In this document: positions 51,399-60,572 of the stretch, in pieces
How the letters are laid out: every line of letters begins with the position of its first letter
How positions within the stretch are numbered: the first letter of the stretch is position 1
Assembly: GCA_023251255.1 (NCBI GenBank)
Contig: JAHEZD010000025.1
Location: 1 to 64,000 of the forward strand
DNA length: 64,000 bases
Direction of reading: 5' to 3'
From: Chitinophagaceae bacterium
GTDB lineage: Bacteria > Bacteroidota > Bacteroidia > Chitinophagales > Chitinophagaceae
Made by a program: the position numbers and the translations under genes
The notes under the pieces: generated by a model
The model's input: the letters and a program-made list of their open reading frames with translations, nothing else
The model's database searches: none
Told to the model about the DNA's origin: nothing

Positions 51399-51468
51399 GT
51401 CAGGTTGAGCCTGTCGAAACCGAATTAGAATTACGATACAAAATCGCCTTCGACAGGCTCAACCTGAC
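51399..51468. repeat. Inverted pair GTCAGGTTGAGCCTGTCGAA
   Basis: GTCAGGTTGAGCCTGTCGAA (51399-51418) and its exact complement (51449-51468) enclose 30 bp. Related sequences lie at about 54589-54710 and 60603-60687. This motif is a widespread dispersed palindromic repeat in many bacteria. Confidence 0.7.
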
Positions 51469-51563
51469 ACTTGCTTTTGAAAATGAGTCACTACCTCATT
51501 TTCCACCGCCATTTTACAATCCCCTTTTTCACTTTCTTTGCAGGCATACCAACGCTTGCAAAC

Positions 51564-53294
51564 ATGAGTACCACTTACCAACGTTACGATGTACAGAAAT
51601 ACAAGACACCCACTGGCAGTACACTGAACTGCAAGGGATGGGTGCAGGAAGCCGCTTTGCGGATGCTGCTGAACAATTTGGACCCCGATGTGGCCGAACG
51701 TCCCGATGACCTGATTGTGTACGGTGGACGTGGAAAGGCAGCCAGGAACTTTGAAGCGCTGGACCTGATCATCAAGGCTCTCAAGGACCTGAACGATAAT
51801 GAAACCCTGCTGGTACAGAGCGGCAAGCCCGTGGGCATACTGCAAACGCATACAGATGCACCCCGTGTACTGATCAGCAACTCGCAACTGGTGCCCAAAT
51901 GGGCCACATGGGAACACTTTACCGAACTGGAGCAGAAGGGCCTGATGATGTACGGGCAAATGACGGCAGGTTCATGGATCTATATCGGCAGCCAGGGCAT
52001 TGTGCAGGGCACTTATGAAACCTATGCGGCGGCGGCGGATAAGCATTTTGGTGGTTCACTCAAAGGCACATTGAACGTTACCGCCGGATTGGGTGGCATG
52101 GGTGGCGCACAGCCATTGGCCATTACCATGAACGAAGGTGTGGCATTGGTGGCCGAAGTGGAGGAGTGGCGTATTGACAAACGTTTGGAAACAAGGTACC
52201 TGGATGAAAAATATACGGATATTGATGAAGCTATTGATAGAAGCTTAACGCTTAAAGCTGAGGGTTTAGGGCGGAGCATTGGCGTTTTGTGCAATGCTGT
52301 CCAATTATTGCAGCGGCTACTGGAAAGGAATATCATTCCGGATACATTGACCGACCAAACTTCAGCACATGACCCCCTGATTGGTTATATACCCCATACA
52401 CTTACGAATGCGCAGGCCAATGTGCTGCGTGAAAGCAATCCTGATGAATATATCCAACTGGCTTATGAAAGCATGTACCTGCATGTGCAGTTGATGCTGC
52501 AATTGATGGACAAGGGGGCAACGACTTTTGATTATGGCAACAATATCCGTGCAAGGGCAAAGGAGCATGAAGAAAGCTTGAAGCAGAACGCAGAAAGCCC
52601 TCAGCCCTCAGCATTCAGCATTGAGCTGGGCCGTTGCTTCGACTTCCCCGGTTTTGTACCTGCCTATATCCGCCCATTGTTTTGCGAGGGCAGGGGACCG
52701 TTCCGCTGGGCCGCACTGAGCGGTGACCCGAACGATATTGCTGTAACCGATGAAGTGATCATGAACCTTTTCCCGGAAAACAAGGGCATGATCCGCTGGA
52801 TGAAAATGGCCAAGGAAAGGATCGCCTTTCAGGGACTGCCGGCCAGGATCTGCTGGTTGGGACAGGGCGAGAGGGAGAAGGCTGGCCTTGCCTTCAACCA
52901 ACTCGTGAAGGAAGGAAAAGTAAAGGCACCGCTTGTGATAGGTCGTGACCATTTGGATACAGGCAGCGTGGCCAGTCCCAACCGCGAAACGGAAGCCATG
53001 CTGGATGGCAGTGATGCCGTGGCAGATTGGCCCATACTCAATGCGCTCATCAATACTGCTGGTGGTGCCAGTTGGGTAAGCCTGCACCATGGTGGTGGAG
53101 TGGGCATGGGCTATAGCATCCATGCAGGCATGGTGATTGTGGCAGACGGTACGGAAGCGGCTGCGGCCAGGCTTTCCAGGGTACTGCGCAACGATCCCGG
53201 TATGGGCGTGATACGCCATGCAGATGCCGGGTATGATGTGGCATTGGATACCTTGAGGAAGAATGGATTGAGTTTGGTGGAGCGATTGGGATAG
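51564..53294 (+). CDS. hutU: Urocanate hydratase
   Basis: NAD-dependent cytosolic enzyme converting urocanate to imidazolonepropionate in histidine degradation. The 576 residues include [44 protein letters not shown] (NAD loop), [45 protein letters not shown] and [17 protein letters not shown]. The start at 51564 (MSTTYQRYD) is chosen over 51471, which reads through a palindromic repeat. About 20 residues near 335-355 ([17 protein letters not shown]) are an in-frame low-complexity insertion just before the conserved [12 protein letters not shown]. No other hut gene is adjacent. Confidence 0.96.
   Translation: MSTTYQRYDVQKYKTPTGSTLNCKGWVQEAALRMLLNNLDPDVAERPDDLIVYGGRGKAARNFEALDLIIKALKDLNDNETLLVQSGKPVGILQTHTDAPRVLISNSQLVPKWATWEHFTELEQKGLMMYGQMTAGSWIYIGSQGIVQGTYETYAAAADKHFGGSLKGTLNVTAGLGGMGGAQPLAITMNEGVALVAEVEEWRIDKRLETRYLDEKYTDIDEAIDRSLTLKAEGLGRSIGVLCNAVQLLQRLLERNIIPDTLTDQTSAHDPLIGYIPHTLTNAQANVLRESNPDEYIQLAYESMYLHVQLMLQLMDKGATTFDYGNNIRARAKEHEESLKQNAESPQPSAFSIELGRCFDFPGFVPAYIRPLFCEGRGPFRWAALSGDPNDIAVTDEVIMNLFPENKGMIRWMKMAKERIAFQGLPARICWLGQGEREKAGLAFNQLVKEGKVKAPLVIGRDHLDTGSVASPNRETEAMLDGSDAVADWPILNALINTAGGASWVSLHHGGGVGMGYSIHAGMVIVADGTEAAAARLSRVLRNDPGMGVIRHADAGYDVALDTLRKNGLSLVERLG
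52571..52626. repeat. Low-complexity insertion inside hutU
   Basis: GAAAGCTTGAAGCAGAACGC, AGCCCTCAGCCCTCAGC and ATTCAGCATTGAGC: degenerate tandem words inserted in frame. A shorter stretch with the same words (AAGCTTAACGCTTAAAGC) occurs at about 52240-52262. The words match the valS insertion at 21285-21350. Confidence 0.65.
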
Positions 53295-53368
53295 GGGTGG
53301 GGACACATGGGAACCATATGCTGAATGGGTTTGCGATATAATATGTGGTTGGGATTGTGCAGAAGCTA

Positions 53369-53858
53369 GCACAAAGCGTTCCTACGGAACGCAGGGGATG
53401 TTCTTGGGATATTTTTTTTCTACCCATAAAGTGTTCCGATGGAACACAATGCTAATGTAGATAATAGGCATATTATAAAGCGTTCCTTCAGAACACAGAT
53501 AATTCTCCATGAATCTTGTCCCATCGGGACCTCTTGTGGAATAATCCGATGATTGTATTCACGTTCTGTGAATGCAGGTGATTCTCTGTCATGTTTTTTA
53601 CCCATAAATCGTTCCCATGGAACGCAAATGACTCTCTATCCATCTTGTCCCATCGGGACATCTTGTGGAATAATCCGATGATTGTATTCACGTTCTGTGA
53701 ATGCAGGTGATTCTCTGTCATGTTTTTTACCCATAAATCGTTCCCATGGAACGCAAATGACTCTCCATCCATCTTGTCCCATCGGGACATCTTGTGGGTA
53801 GCCAAATAATGCGATAATTGTATTCACGTTCCATCGGAACGTTTTGTGCCAAAATAAC
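53369..53858. repeat. Palindrome cluster 2: 129-bp tandem units beside a Y1 transposase
   Basis: Left boundary GCACAAA then GCGTTCCTACGGAACGC (53369-53392); right boundary CGTTCCATCGGAACG then TTTTGTGC (53827-53849), inverted to the left. Units start at 53472, 53601 and 53730, a strict 129-bp period. Each holds CGTTCCCATGGAACG (diverged in unit 1), GTCCCATCGGGAC and an ATTCACGTTCTGTGAAT palindrome (replaced by the terminal palindrome in unit 3). An extra CCCATAAAGTGTTCC site lies at 53423. The plan and length (481 bp between outer palindromes) match cluster 1. The transposase gene starts 60 bp further on. Confidence 0.9.
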
Positions 53859-53917
53859 CCACCATCGGATTGGCATTTATCCGAACGGTTCGTATATTTA
53901 TTATCATATTATTTCCC

Positions 53918-54379
53918 ATGCCCAACACCTACACCCAAATCCATCTCCAATTTGTATTTGCCGTAAAATACCGTGCTGCATTGATTGATAGATCCTGGAA
54001 AGGGGATCTGCATAAATATATCACCGCCATCATCCAAGCTGAGGAACATAAAATGCTGCAGATAAACAGCATGCCCGACCATATCCATATCCTTGTAGGA
54101 TTAAGGCCCACACAGGCCATTTCATCGTTGGTGCAGAAAGTAAAAACAGAAAGCAGCAAATGGGTAAAGGACAAAGGGCTTTGCCCAATGCCATTTGCTT
54201 GGCAGGAAGGCTATGGTGCATTTTCGTATTCCAAAAGCCATGTGGAAAGCGTGGTACGTTATATACAGAACCAGGAAATCCACCACCGCAAACAAACATT
54301 CCTGGAAGAATACCTGGCTTTCCTAAAAGCATTTGAAGTGGAGTATGAGGAGCGGTATATTTTCAGGGAGTTGGAGTAG
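53918..54379 (+). CDS. REP-type IS200/IS605-like Y1 transposase
   Basis: A 153-residue HUH/Y1 transposase of the TnpA_REP (RAYT) kind. NSMPDHIHILVGL is the HUH metal motif, SHVESVVRYIQNQEIHH carries the catalytic Tyr (YIQNQ), and FAWQEGYGAFSYS is the conserved strand between them. The start at 53918 (MPNTYTQIHLQ) matches the family; an upstream ATG at 53870 is not needed. The active site is intact. Such enzymes cut single-stranded DNA at hairpins and are usually single-copy next to their REP palindromes; the GGAACG palindrome cluster immediately upstream fits that role. Confidence 0.92.
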   Translation: MPNTYTQIHLQFVFAVKYRAALIDRSWKGDLHKYITAIIQAEEHKMLQINSMPDHIHILVGLRPTQAISSLVQKVKTESSKWVKDKGLCPMPFAWQEGYGAFSYSKSHVESVVRYIQNQEIHHRKQTFLEEYLAFLKAFEVEYEERYIFRELE

Positions 54380-54460
54380 TTTTTGCCCTGCCTGATGCCA
54401 TATTTCATCAAGATTGCCATCAACTGTTCTTCGGTCTCATCTTCAATAGGTTGGTAGAGT

Positions 54461-54729
54461 ATATCTCAAAAGTCTTCCAAGATGTCACATTGAGCAATAC
54501 ATGTTTATATTGCAAACAAACATATTAAAATGACAGATTGAAAAGGGTGCCAATCATTTTTTCGAAGCGAGACCTTCGAAGGAGAATGTCAGCCTGAGCT
54601 TGTCGAAGGCAGCCAACAGCAAAGGATTTCATCTGTCAATGACAGTTTGTCGAAATGCAGTACAAACGTGATCCCCAGCTAAAATACTTCGACAGTCTCT
54701 TTGACATTCACTTTTGACTATTGAGATAT
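54461..54729. mobile_element. MITE-like element with ATATCTCAA terminal repeats
   Basis: Terminal inverted repeats ATATCTCAAAAGTC (54461-54474) and GACTATTGAGATAT (54716-54729) match at 13 of 14. The interior has AATGTCAGCCTGAGCTTGTC and CTTCGACAGTCTCTTTGACA, the CTGACA/TCGACAGG-type repeat. No open reading frame; the rest of 54380-54877 is empty. Confidence 0.6.
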
Positions 54730-54877
54730 GCTTAGTATATCCACCATTTGAATGTGCTTTATGATTGGATCCATTTTAGCATTGTACAATAACTAGATTA
54801 ATACCCGATTAGCTATTGCCACGCGGCACTCTACATAAATAATTTATCATGTATATTCGGCTCTTCATAACCTGCTC

Positions 54878-56623
54878 ATGAAAATTAAGAACCCTGCCAA
54901 ACTCATTGCCATTACCTGCACGGTAATAGCTGCTGGTAATTTCGTGCTAACGCTTTTCCCTTTTCTTTCCGATGGATCGAGAACTGTGAATATTTACCTT
55001 TACGGGGTACTCCACATGGTTTTGCCGTCGGTTAACCTGTCCCTTTTGGACGGCAGGCTATTCCGTTATGGGCATTCCGATATGCAGGTAGACTATATGC
55101 ATTTGGTATTTTACCTATTGATGCTGCTTTCGGGAATACTGTTTATGGTAAGGGGCTACAAGGAGAGCAGACTGCTATCGTTTTGCCTGTCAATTTTTTT
55201 GCTGGCGCATATACTGTATGTATGTTCCAATTTGGTGGGATTGGTGATGTACCGGAAAGAATTGCACCTATTGCTATGGCTGTTGGCTTATGCCATTACC
55301 AATGCACTATGGTCATGGTTCTTTTGGTACATGCTCAAGAAAATAATGCAGGAGCAAACATTGACAACCCGTGCCTATGAAACCGATGGCACTGTTACCC
55401 ACAGTTATGAACTGGCAAGTAACTGGCAAAGGTTCTTCCACTTGATAATGGACCGTATAGTTTGTTTATTGGTACTGTCCCCCGTGCTTTATGCCCTTAT
55501 CCGCCCACTACATAGTATAAGGTTCGATAGGAACGCCATGGGTGAATTGTTGCTCATTGCTTTGATTAGCTGGTGCATGTTTGTTTATTACCTGTTGTTC
55601 GAAGGGGTATTGGGCAGTACGCCCGGCAAGTTGCTTACGGGTACCCAGGTTTGTGATGAAAATGGTAACAGGCCAAACTTTGGAAGCATCTGCATACGCA
55701 CACTTTCGCGTTTGGTTCCTTTTGAGGCTTTTTCCTGTTTCGGCCGTGGCTGGCACGACCAATGGAGCAGAACCTATGTATTAAGGCAGGTGAACAAAGG
55801 GGTCAAAGGCGGTTATTATTTCCTACTGATTCCTCTTCTCGCATTATTGATTTTCATTACCAATTGGGGCTTCCATAAATATGAGAGGCATAAAGTGTAT
55901 GTGGACCGACAAGAAAAGTACAATGCCAAAATCAAAGGAATAGCAGATCATTGGGTGCATCTTTCTACGAATGATTTTATTCAATTGAACCCTGTGCCAT
56001 CTACTTATTCTTCTAAGGTTTTTTATCTGAAGACGGAGGAAATTAAGCAGGATTCAATTGTGTTTTCCAAATTGTTCCTGCCGTATCAATACCGGAAGTT
56101 GCAGCCCATTGAAGCTAGGGAAGCTTATTTGTTTGAGGAGGCCCACGAGCGTATTGCCATACACCGTAAAGCTGTGGAAGGTTTGCTTGCTAAAGGGTAT
56201 GCCGATTATGTTGAACAAAAGGGTGCAAGCCTATTGATTGGTGGATCCGGTTATGAGATAGAAGATATTTACAATCTTGCAGGACCGGAGATCCGCAATG
56301 TGGATAGGGATAGGAATCCTGGTTATGTGAATGATGGGGAACTCCGGCTTTTCCTTGAAAACTATGGGACAGCAGCCGAAGTGCTGTCCATCCAGGCAGA
56401 CAATCCAAAACAACCATGGATCATGGACACGGTATTTGCCGCTGGCGTTGTTAGGGGTGGTGAATCCAAGCAGCCGGCAAATGTGGTGCTTTCCAGCTAT
56501 TCCTATAAACCTGGAACGCCCTATAAACTGCAGATAACATTGAAATCGTTCAACAATGGGCAGGTGCACCATTATATTGTTGAAGGGAAAGATTCGGACA
56601 AGGAAATAAGGGAGGTTTATTAA
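54878..56623 (+). CDS. RDD-family membrane protein
   Basis: A 581-residue integral membrane protein. Five or so N-terminal helices (LIAITCTVIAAGNFVLTLFP; YMHLVFYLLMLLSGILFMV; LLLWLLAYAITNALWSWFF) precede an RDD-like module: NWQRFFHLIMDRIVCLLVLS (variant of the R..D signature), GSTPGKLLTGTQVCDENG and FGSICIRTLSRLVPFEAFSC. A last helix (LLIPLLALLIFITNWGFH) leads to a 270-residue extracytoplasmic C-terminal region without recognisable domain. RDD proteins are often transport-associated. Monocistronic, with a hairpin after the stop. Confidence 0.83.
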   Translation: MKIKNPAKLIAITCTVIAAGNFVLTLFPFLSDGSRTVNIYLYGVLHMVLPSVNLSLLDGRLFRYGHSDMQVDYMHLVFYLLMLLSGILFMVRGYKESRLLSFCLSIFLLAHILYVCSNLVGLVMYRKELHLLLWLLAYAITNALWSWFFWYMLKKIMQEQTLTTRAYETDGTVTHSYELASNWQRFFHLIMDRIVCLLVLSPVLYALIRPLHSIRFDRNAMGELLLIALISWCMFVYYLLFEGVLGSTPGKLLTGTQVCDENGNRPNFGSICIRTLSRLVPFEAFSCFGRGWHDQWSRTYVLRQVNKGVKGGYYFLLIPLLALLIFITNWGFHKYERHKVYVDRQEKYNAKIKGIADHWVHLSTNDFIQLNPVPSTYSSKVFYLKTEEIKQDSIVFSKLFLPYQYRKLQPIEAREAYLFEEAHERIAIHRKAVEGLLAKGYADYVEQKGASLLIGGSGYEIEDIYNLAGPEIRNVDRDRNPGYVNDGELRLFLENYGTAAEVLSIQADNPKQPWIMDTVFAAGVVRGGESKQPANVVLSSYSYKPGTPYKLQITLKSFNNGQVHHYIVEGKDSDKEIREVY

Positions 56624-56632
56624 TTGCCACCA

Positions 56633-56666
56633 AACGGTGAATGTGACCATGGCCACATTCACCGTT
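56633..56666. terminator. Hairpin between RDD and PhnA genes
   Basis: Thirteen-bp perfect stem AACGGTGAATGTG with its complement around an 8-nt loop, between convergent stops. There is no U-tract on either side, so termination is inferred from position. Confidence 0.6.
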
Positions 56667-56682
56667 GGATGCCTATAAGCTG

Positions 56683-57267
56683 TTATGATTGCTTCCTCAC
56701 ATACTTCGTCAATATCACAATCAACTGCCCTTCAATCTTCCCCTCAATCTGTTCGGTATTGTTATCCACGGTTTTAATGTGCTTTACCACTGTACCCATC
56801 TTGGCATTGAGGGTGGAGCCCTTTACATCCAATGATTTGGTCAGTACAACCGTATCGCCCGTTTGCAGCACCTGGCCATTGCAGTCCTTGTGCAGGTCCA
56901 CGCTGGCATCATTGTCATGGTCGTTGGTGGCTTTTGCCCAAGCCAATTTTTCATCATCCAGGTACATCATATCCAAATTATCTGCTGCCCAACTTTCGTT
57001 CCTGAAACGGTTCAGCATGCGCCAGGAAACCACCTGCACGGCTGGTACTTCGCTCCACATGCTTTCAGGCAGGCAACTGCTCCAGTGCTTGCTGTCCAGT
57101 TCTTCTTTCTTGTCAATCTGCGCACGGCATTTGGCGCAGGCCATTAGACAGTTGTCTTCTGTTGTGCCATCCTGTGGCTGCACTTCGTACAATTTAATAT
57201 CATCTGTTGATTGGCAGAGTTCACATTTGTTGCCACTTCTTTGGAGCAATGCATCTTCCAGTTTCAT
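56683..57267 (-). CDS. PhnA-domain zinc-ribbon protein
   Basis: A 194-residue cytoplasmic protein of the PhnA/YjdM family. The N-terminal zinc ribbon has CELCQSTDD and ACAKCRAQ. The C-terminal PhnA domain (about 125-190) has DCNGQVLQTGDTVVLTKSLD, VKGSTLNAKMGTVVKHI and IEGQLIVILTKYVRK. Despite the historical name, a role in phosphonate metabolism is not established for this family. The length matches Bacteroidota members. Monocistronic. Confidence 0.92.
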   Translation of the reverse strand: MKLEDALLQRSGNKCELCQSTDDIKLYEVQPQDGTTEDNCLMACAKCRAQIDKKEELDSKHWSSCLPESMWSEVPAVQVVSWRMLNRFRNESWAADNLDMMYLDDEKLAWAKATNDHDNDASVDLHKDCNGQVLQTGDTVVLTKSLDVKGSTLNAKMGTVVKHIKTVDNNTEQIEGKIEGQLIVILTKYVRKQS

Positions 57268-57420
57268 GTTGGGGGTTTTAAATTGGGTGGCGAATATAAT
57301 TATTTCAATTGGGCAGCGGGGACCAATTATAGGGGGCCTAGTTTATGGGTACGGTAATTGACTGTATCCATTGCCACTTGGTATAAAAAATACCAGGGGC
57401 ATTCATTCAAAAAAATAAGT

Positions 57421-57648
57421 ATGAAAAAGATGATTGGAATGTTAACGCTGTTCATTGCACTTGCAGCAATGTCCTGCACGGATAAACCTGCCGAAACTAC
57501 CAAGGAAGTGGTGGTGGTTCCTGCTGCTCCTGTAACAATAGTGAAGCAGCCTGCACCGCCAGCAACACCGCCTACCAAAATAGTGCTGAACAAGACGGGG
57601 GCAAAAGTGCAAACCAAGAAGGTAGATGTAACAGTGAACAAACCATAG
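57421..57648 (+). CDS. Small Pro/Val-rich lipoprotein
   Basis: A 75-residue predicted lipoprotein. The start at 57421 gives MKKMIGMLTLFIALAAMSC followed by TDKPAE, a clear lipobox. The mature peptide is Pro/Val/Lys-rich and probably disordered (PAAPVTIVKQPAPPATPPTK). No family recognised. It ends at a strong bidirectional terminator. Confidence 0.75.
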   Translation: MKKMIGMLTLFIALAAMSCTDKPAETTKEVVVVPAAPVTIVKQPAPPATPPTKIVLNKTGAKVQTKKVDVTVNKP

Positions 57649-57666
57649 GAAAAATGAGAAAGCAGT

Positions 57667-57706
57667 GCAAATAAAAAGCGGGACCTCGCTCCCGCTTTTT
57701 ATTTGC
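57667..57706. terminator. Bidirectional terminator
   Basis: Sixteen-bp perfect stem GCAAATAAAAAGCGGG with its complement around an 8-nt loop, with A/T tracts giving U-runs in both directions, between two convergent small genes. Confidence 0.92.
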
Positions 57707-57712
57707 AGTATA

Positions 57713-58000
57713 TTATCTCCAACGCCCAGGCTGCCAGGCCCATCCGCCCCTGACCTTTCTCCAATGGCCATTGTGCCAATGTTCTGCCCTTGGTTCATAC
57801 CAACGCCCATTTTCATACTCGTACCTGCCACCCCTCCATATCCAGTTGCCATCCATCCAAACGTATCCCGGACCGGGTGAAGCTGGCCTTACAAATACAG
57901 GTCTTGCTGGTCTTGATGAAACAGTATATTCAGCCGTTTCGCAGGACACTGCTACTACAACAATGATTGCCAGCAGCATATTCACGATTGTCTTTTTCAT
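57713..58000 (-). CDS. YXWGXW-repeat lipoprotein
   Basis: A 95-residue predicted lipoprotein. The start at 58000 gives MKKTIVNMLLAIIVVVAVSC, an obvious lipobox leader. The mature part is a run of Trp/Gly repeats (GYVWMDGNWIWRGGRYEY, NGRWYEPRAEHWHNGHWR, GGWAWQPGRW) typical of the WXXGXW/YXWGXW repeat family of envelope proteins. Function unknown. It is convergent with the small lipoprotein gene, sharing its terminator. Confidence 0.87.
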   Translation of the reverse strand: MKKTIVNMLLAIIVVVAVSCETAEYTVSSRPARPVFVRPASPGPGYVWMDGNWIWRGGRYEYENGRWYEPRAEHWHNGHWRKVRGGWAWQPGRWR

Positions 58001-58055
58001 AGTGCTCCATTTTAATGAACAATCACAGAATCTGTGCCAATGCATGGTCCTCTAA

Positions 58056-58216
58056 GCGACTGTCTAAAATCATTTCAATGAGTAATATGTGTCGCTTTTC
58101 GGCTGCAACTGCGTTGGATTTTTCGTCGTAGGCACCTGGCTACACCTGCAAAATCCGCCTTGTTTCGCCCGAAAATCGCCTACCTATTAATTCATCAAAT
58201 AATTTTAGACAGTCGC
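58056..58216. mobile_element. MITE-like element, copy B (inverted relative to copy A)
   Basis: Terminal inverted repeats GCGACTGTCTAAAAT/ATTTTAGACAGTCGC, each bordered by CTAA. The reverse complement of its core (GCGAAACAAGGCGGATTTTG and CGAAAAATCCAAC...GTTGCAGCC) matches copy A at 15954-16115 with collinear spacing. It abuts the terminator of the neighbouring gene. No open reading frame. Confidence 0.75.
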
Positions 58217-58258
58217 TAACACAAAAAAAGCGTGAAGAGTCACGCTTTTTTTGTGTTA
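58217..58258. terminator. Terminator of the outer-membrane barrel gene
   Basis: Eighteen-bp perfect stem containing AAAAAAAGCGTG/CACGCTTTTTTT around a 6-nt loop, with intrinsic U-runs in both directions; 35 bp past the stop of the gene at 58293. Confidence 0.9.
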
Positions 58259-58292
58259 AATACTGTTTACTGCTATGCATCGAAGCTGCTTT

Positions 58293-58805
58293 CTAGAAAC
58301 GGATATTGTAAGTAGCAGCAATACCTGCATTCTGAACATCGATATACCCTGTCTTCTGGAAAACTTGGTTGTAGAAACCATAGAAGTTCCAATTGTAATT
58401 ATGGTAACCCAATTGTGGTTTCACATAGAATCCACCAGCACCGCTGCCCGAATTGGTCAGGAAACTGTAGCCCAAATCAGTGCCCACAAAAAAGCCTTCG
58501 GGCATTGGATAGTACCTCAGCATCAAACCAACTGGGATTACGCCAAAATCTTCCCCACCATTCTTTGCAAAGAAGTTGGTGTAACCTGTAGCTATACCTA
58601 TCCCGAAATTCTTTGTTTCCATGAACTGCCCACTTAGCTCAAGACCTGCTGCAAATGAACTGTAATCAGATAACTTGCCAACAGGCACACTTGCCGAAAG
58701 GCCAGCTTTCAACCATGAGTTCTTCTTGGTAACCACATCGTTGCTTTGCGCAAGTAACTGGCCGGTTGTGAACAATGCCACTGCTGCAATAATCATTCTT
58801 TTCAT
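58293..58805 (-). CDS. Small outer-membrane beta-barrel protein
   Basis: A 170-residue protein. The start at 58805 gives MKRMIIAAVALFTTGQLLAQ, a clean signal peptide; the frame from 58919 adds a non-leader segment. The mature part alternates Gly and aromatic residues in strands (FGIGIATGYTNFFAK, GVIPVGLMLRYYPM, GFFVGTDLGYSFL) and ends AGIAATYNIRF with terminal Phe, typical of OmpA/OmpX-like barrels (outer membrane protein beta-barrel domain). Specific function unknown. Monocistronic with a strong terminator. Confidence 0.82.
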   Translation of the reverse strand: MKRMIIAAVALFTTGQLLAQSNDVVTKKNSWLKAGLSASVPVGKLSDYSSFAAGLELSGQFMETKNFGIGIATGYTNFFAKNGGEDFGVIPVGLMLRYYPMPEGFFVGTDLGYSFLTNSGSGAGGFYVKPQLGYHNYNWNFYGFYNQVFQKTGYIDVQNAGIAATYNIRF

Positions 58806-58960
58806 AAAATCAATTTTGTTTGAACACCCATTGCCAAAAGCCATGCCATTGGCTTCCTGCACAGTGTTGGAGGCTGCATTTATATTGTTGGGGAAATTAT
58901 TGCACGTTGTTTGGGACAAGGTGATGGGTTTATTAAGTTTGCAGCCTTATCCATTTGTTT

Positions 58961-59500
58961 ATGTTCCTGTTTTCAAATGCACATATTGCCATTGCAAGCA
59001 TAAAAGATATAAGCTCCATCAAGGATTTACTGAACAGTGCTTACCGTGGTGAAAACTCCAAACAGGGCTGGACCACAGAAGCACATTTGATTGCAGGGGA
59101 TGTACGTACCAATGACGATGATGTGAGGCAGGTGATGCAGCAGGAAGGCAGTGATTTTTTGAAGTATACCAACGAGCAGCATGAACTGATTGGTTGTGTG
59201 AACCTTCAAAAACATGGGCAGAAAATTTATTTGGGCATGTTCAGTGTATCACCGAATGTGCAGGGTGGGGGCATTGGGAAGAAGCTATTGGCAGCATCGG
59301 AAGAATATGCAAGTCAAGCTGCTTGCACAGCCATTTACATGACCGTTATTTCTGTTAGGGCGGAGCTGATTGATTGGTACAAACGCTATGGTTATGTGGA
59401 TACGGGCAATAGGAAACCTTTTGTTGAAGATGGGCTAACAGGTAAGCACTTACAAACCTTGGAGTTCATGGTATTGGAAAAACCATTGGTTGATCAATGA
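58961..59500 (+). CDS. GNAT-family N-acetyltransferase
   Basis: A 179-residue acetyltransferase. IYLGMFSVSPNVQGGGIGKK is the acetyl-CoA-binding motif A (core QGGGIGKKLL), preceded by ELIGCVNLQK and followed by AIYMTVISVRAELIDWYKRY and GYVDTG, the end of the fold. The ATG at 58961 is used; a TTG at 58955 is possible. Substrate unknown. It lies 39 bp upstream of an ABC ATPase gene on the same strand but that gene has its own -7 box. Confidence 0.9.
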   Translation: MFLFSNAHIAIASIKDISSIKDLLNSAYRGENSKQGWTTEAHLIAGDVRTNDDDVRQVMQQEGSDFLKYTNEQHELIGCVNLQKHGQKIYLGMFSVSPNVQGGGIGKKLLAASEEYASQAACTAIYMTVISVRAELIDWYKRYGYVDTGNRKPFVEDGLTGKHLQTLEFMVLEKPLVDQ

Positions 59501-59528
59501 TTAGGCCCCTACTTTCCGCTCAATCCAT

Positions 59529-59536
59529 TATTTTCG
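59529..59536 (+). promoter_or_regulatory. -7 promoter box of the ABC ATPase gene
   Basis: TATTTTCG, a TAnnTTTG variant, ends 3 bp before the ATG at 59540. If used, transcription would start at or after the ATG, so this may instead be chance or imply a later start. Confidence 0.25.
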
Positions 59537-59539
59537 GTC

Positions 59540-60523
59540 ATGTCCTTTTTAACAGTCACCCATCTCAGTAGGCAGGAGAAAGAAAACCTGGTTGTAAACA
59601 ATATCAGTTTTGAACAGGAAGCTTTTCAAAAGATAGCCATCGCTGGGGCAACGGGGTCCGGCAAGACAAGCCTACTCAAAATGGTTGCAGGCCTTATGCA
59701 ACCCACATCCGGTGAAATCTATTTCCATAACGAAAAGGTAATTGGTCCTTTGGACCAGTTGATTCCCCACCATCCGGGTATTGCCTACCTGAGCCAGCAT
59801 TTTGAACTTTTCAACAATTATTGGGTGCATGAAATCCTGGAAATGGCCAATCAACTTCCAGAAGAGGAAGCAAATAGGATTTATGCTATTTGTAGGATAG
59901 GGCATTTGTTAACAAGAAGGACCAACGAGCTTTCCGGAGGCGAAAAGCAGCGGATTGCTTTAGCAAGGTTGCTTTCCACTTCACCCAAGCTGCTATTGCT
60001 GGATGAACCCTTCTCCAATTTGGATGCCGTGCATAAGGGCATCATCAAATCGGTCATCCACGATATTAGCGAACAATTGGGCATTACCTGTACCATGGTG
60101 TCGCATGATGCATTGGATATTCTCTCCTGGGCCGACACCATCATGGTGATGCAGGAAGGCAATATTATCCAATGGGGCACACCGGAGCAGGTTTATAGGC
60201 AGCCTATTAATGGATACTGTGCAGGGTTGCTAGGGCAGTACAATTTGATGGAAGCAACAGCAGGTTCAACTTTGGCAGCACTTGCAGCTATTGAACTGGA
60301 CGGTAGGAATGCGGTTGTGCGTCCGGAAGAATTTTCCATAGACAATGGAAGCAGGAATGCTGTTCAAGGCTCCATTAAGAACATCAGTTTCTGGGGCAGC
60401 TATTATATGCTGGATGTGCTGGTTGGTGGACAGGCCATACAAGTAAAAATTGACAGGAATATATATGTAATTGGCCAGATTGTTCATCTATCCCTTAAAG
60501 TTGGGCCTTTATGGTTTATTTGA
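59540..60523 (+). CDS. ABC transporter ATP-binding protein with TOBE-like tail
   Basis: A 327-residue ATPase subunit. Walker A is AGATGSGKTSL, Q-loop IAYLSQHFELF, signature NELSGGEKQRIALARL, Walker B KLLLLDEPFSN, and the switch His is in TMVSHDALDI. Residues after about 240 form a TOBE-like beta region (NAVVRPEEFSIDNG through GQIVHLSLKVG), as in import systems of the CysA/PotA/FbpC class. No permease or binding protein is adjacent, so the substrate is unknown. Single gene downstream of a GNAT gene. Confidence 0.93.
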   Translation: MSFLTVTHLSRQEKENLVVNNISFEQEAFQKIAIAGATGSGKTSLLKMVAGLMQPTSGEIYFHNEKVIGPLDQLIPHHPGIAYLSQHFELFNNYWVHEILEMANQLPEEEANRIYAICRIGHLLTRRTNELSGGEKQRIALARLLSTSPKLLLLDEPFSNLDAVHKGIIKSVIHDISEQLGITCTMVSHDALDILSWADTIMVMQEGNIIQWGTPEQVYRQPINGYCAGLLGQYNLMEATAGSTLAALAAIELDGRNAVVRPEEFSIDNGSRNAVQGSIKNISFWGSYYMLDVLVGGQAIQVKIDRNIYVIGQIVHLSLKVGPLWFI

Positions 60524-60572
60524 TGCAAAACTGCCTTTTATGGCATCTTGATTGCTATACCCCCATTAAATA

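Noticed and set aside
53488-53805. Minus-strand frame with a repeated peptide (ESFAFHGNDLWVKNMTENHL)
   Set aside because: It is created by the 129-bp repeats, since 129 is a multiple of three; there is no start context or conserved domain.
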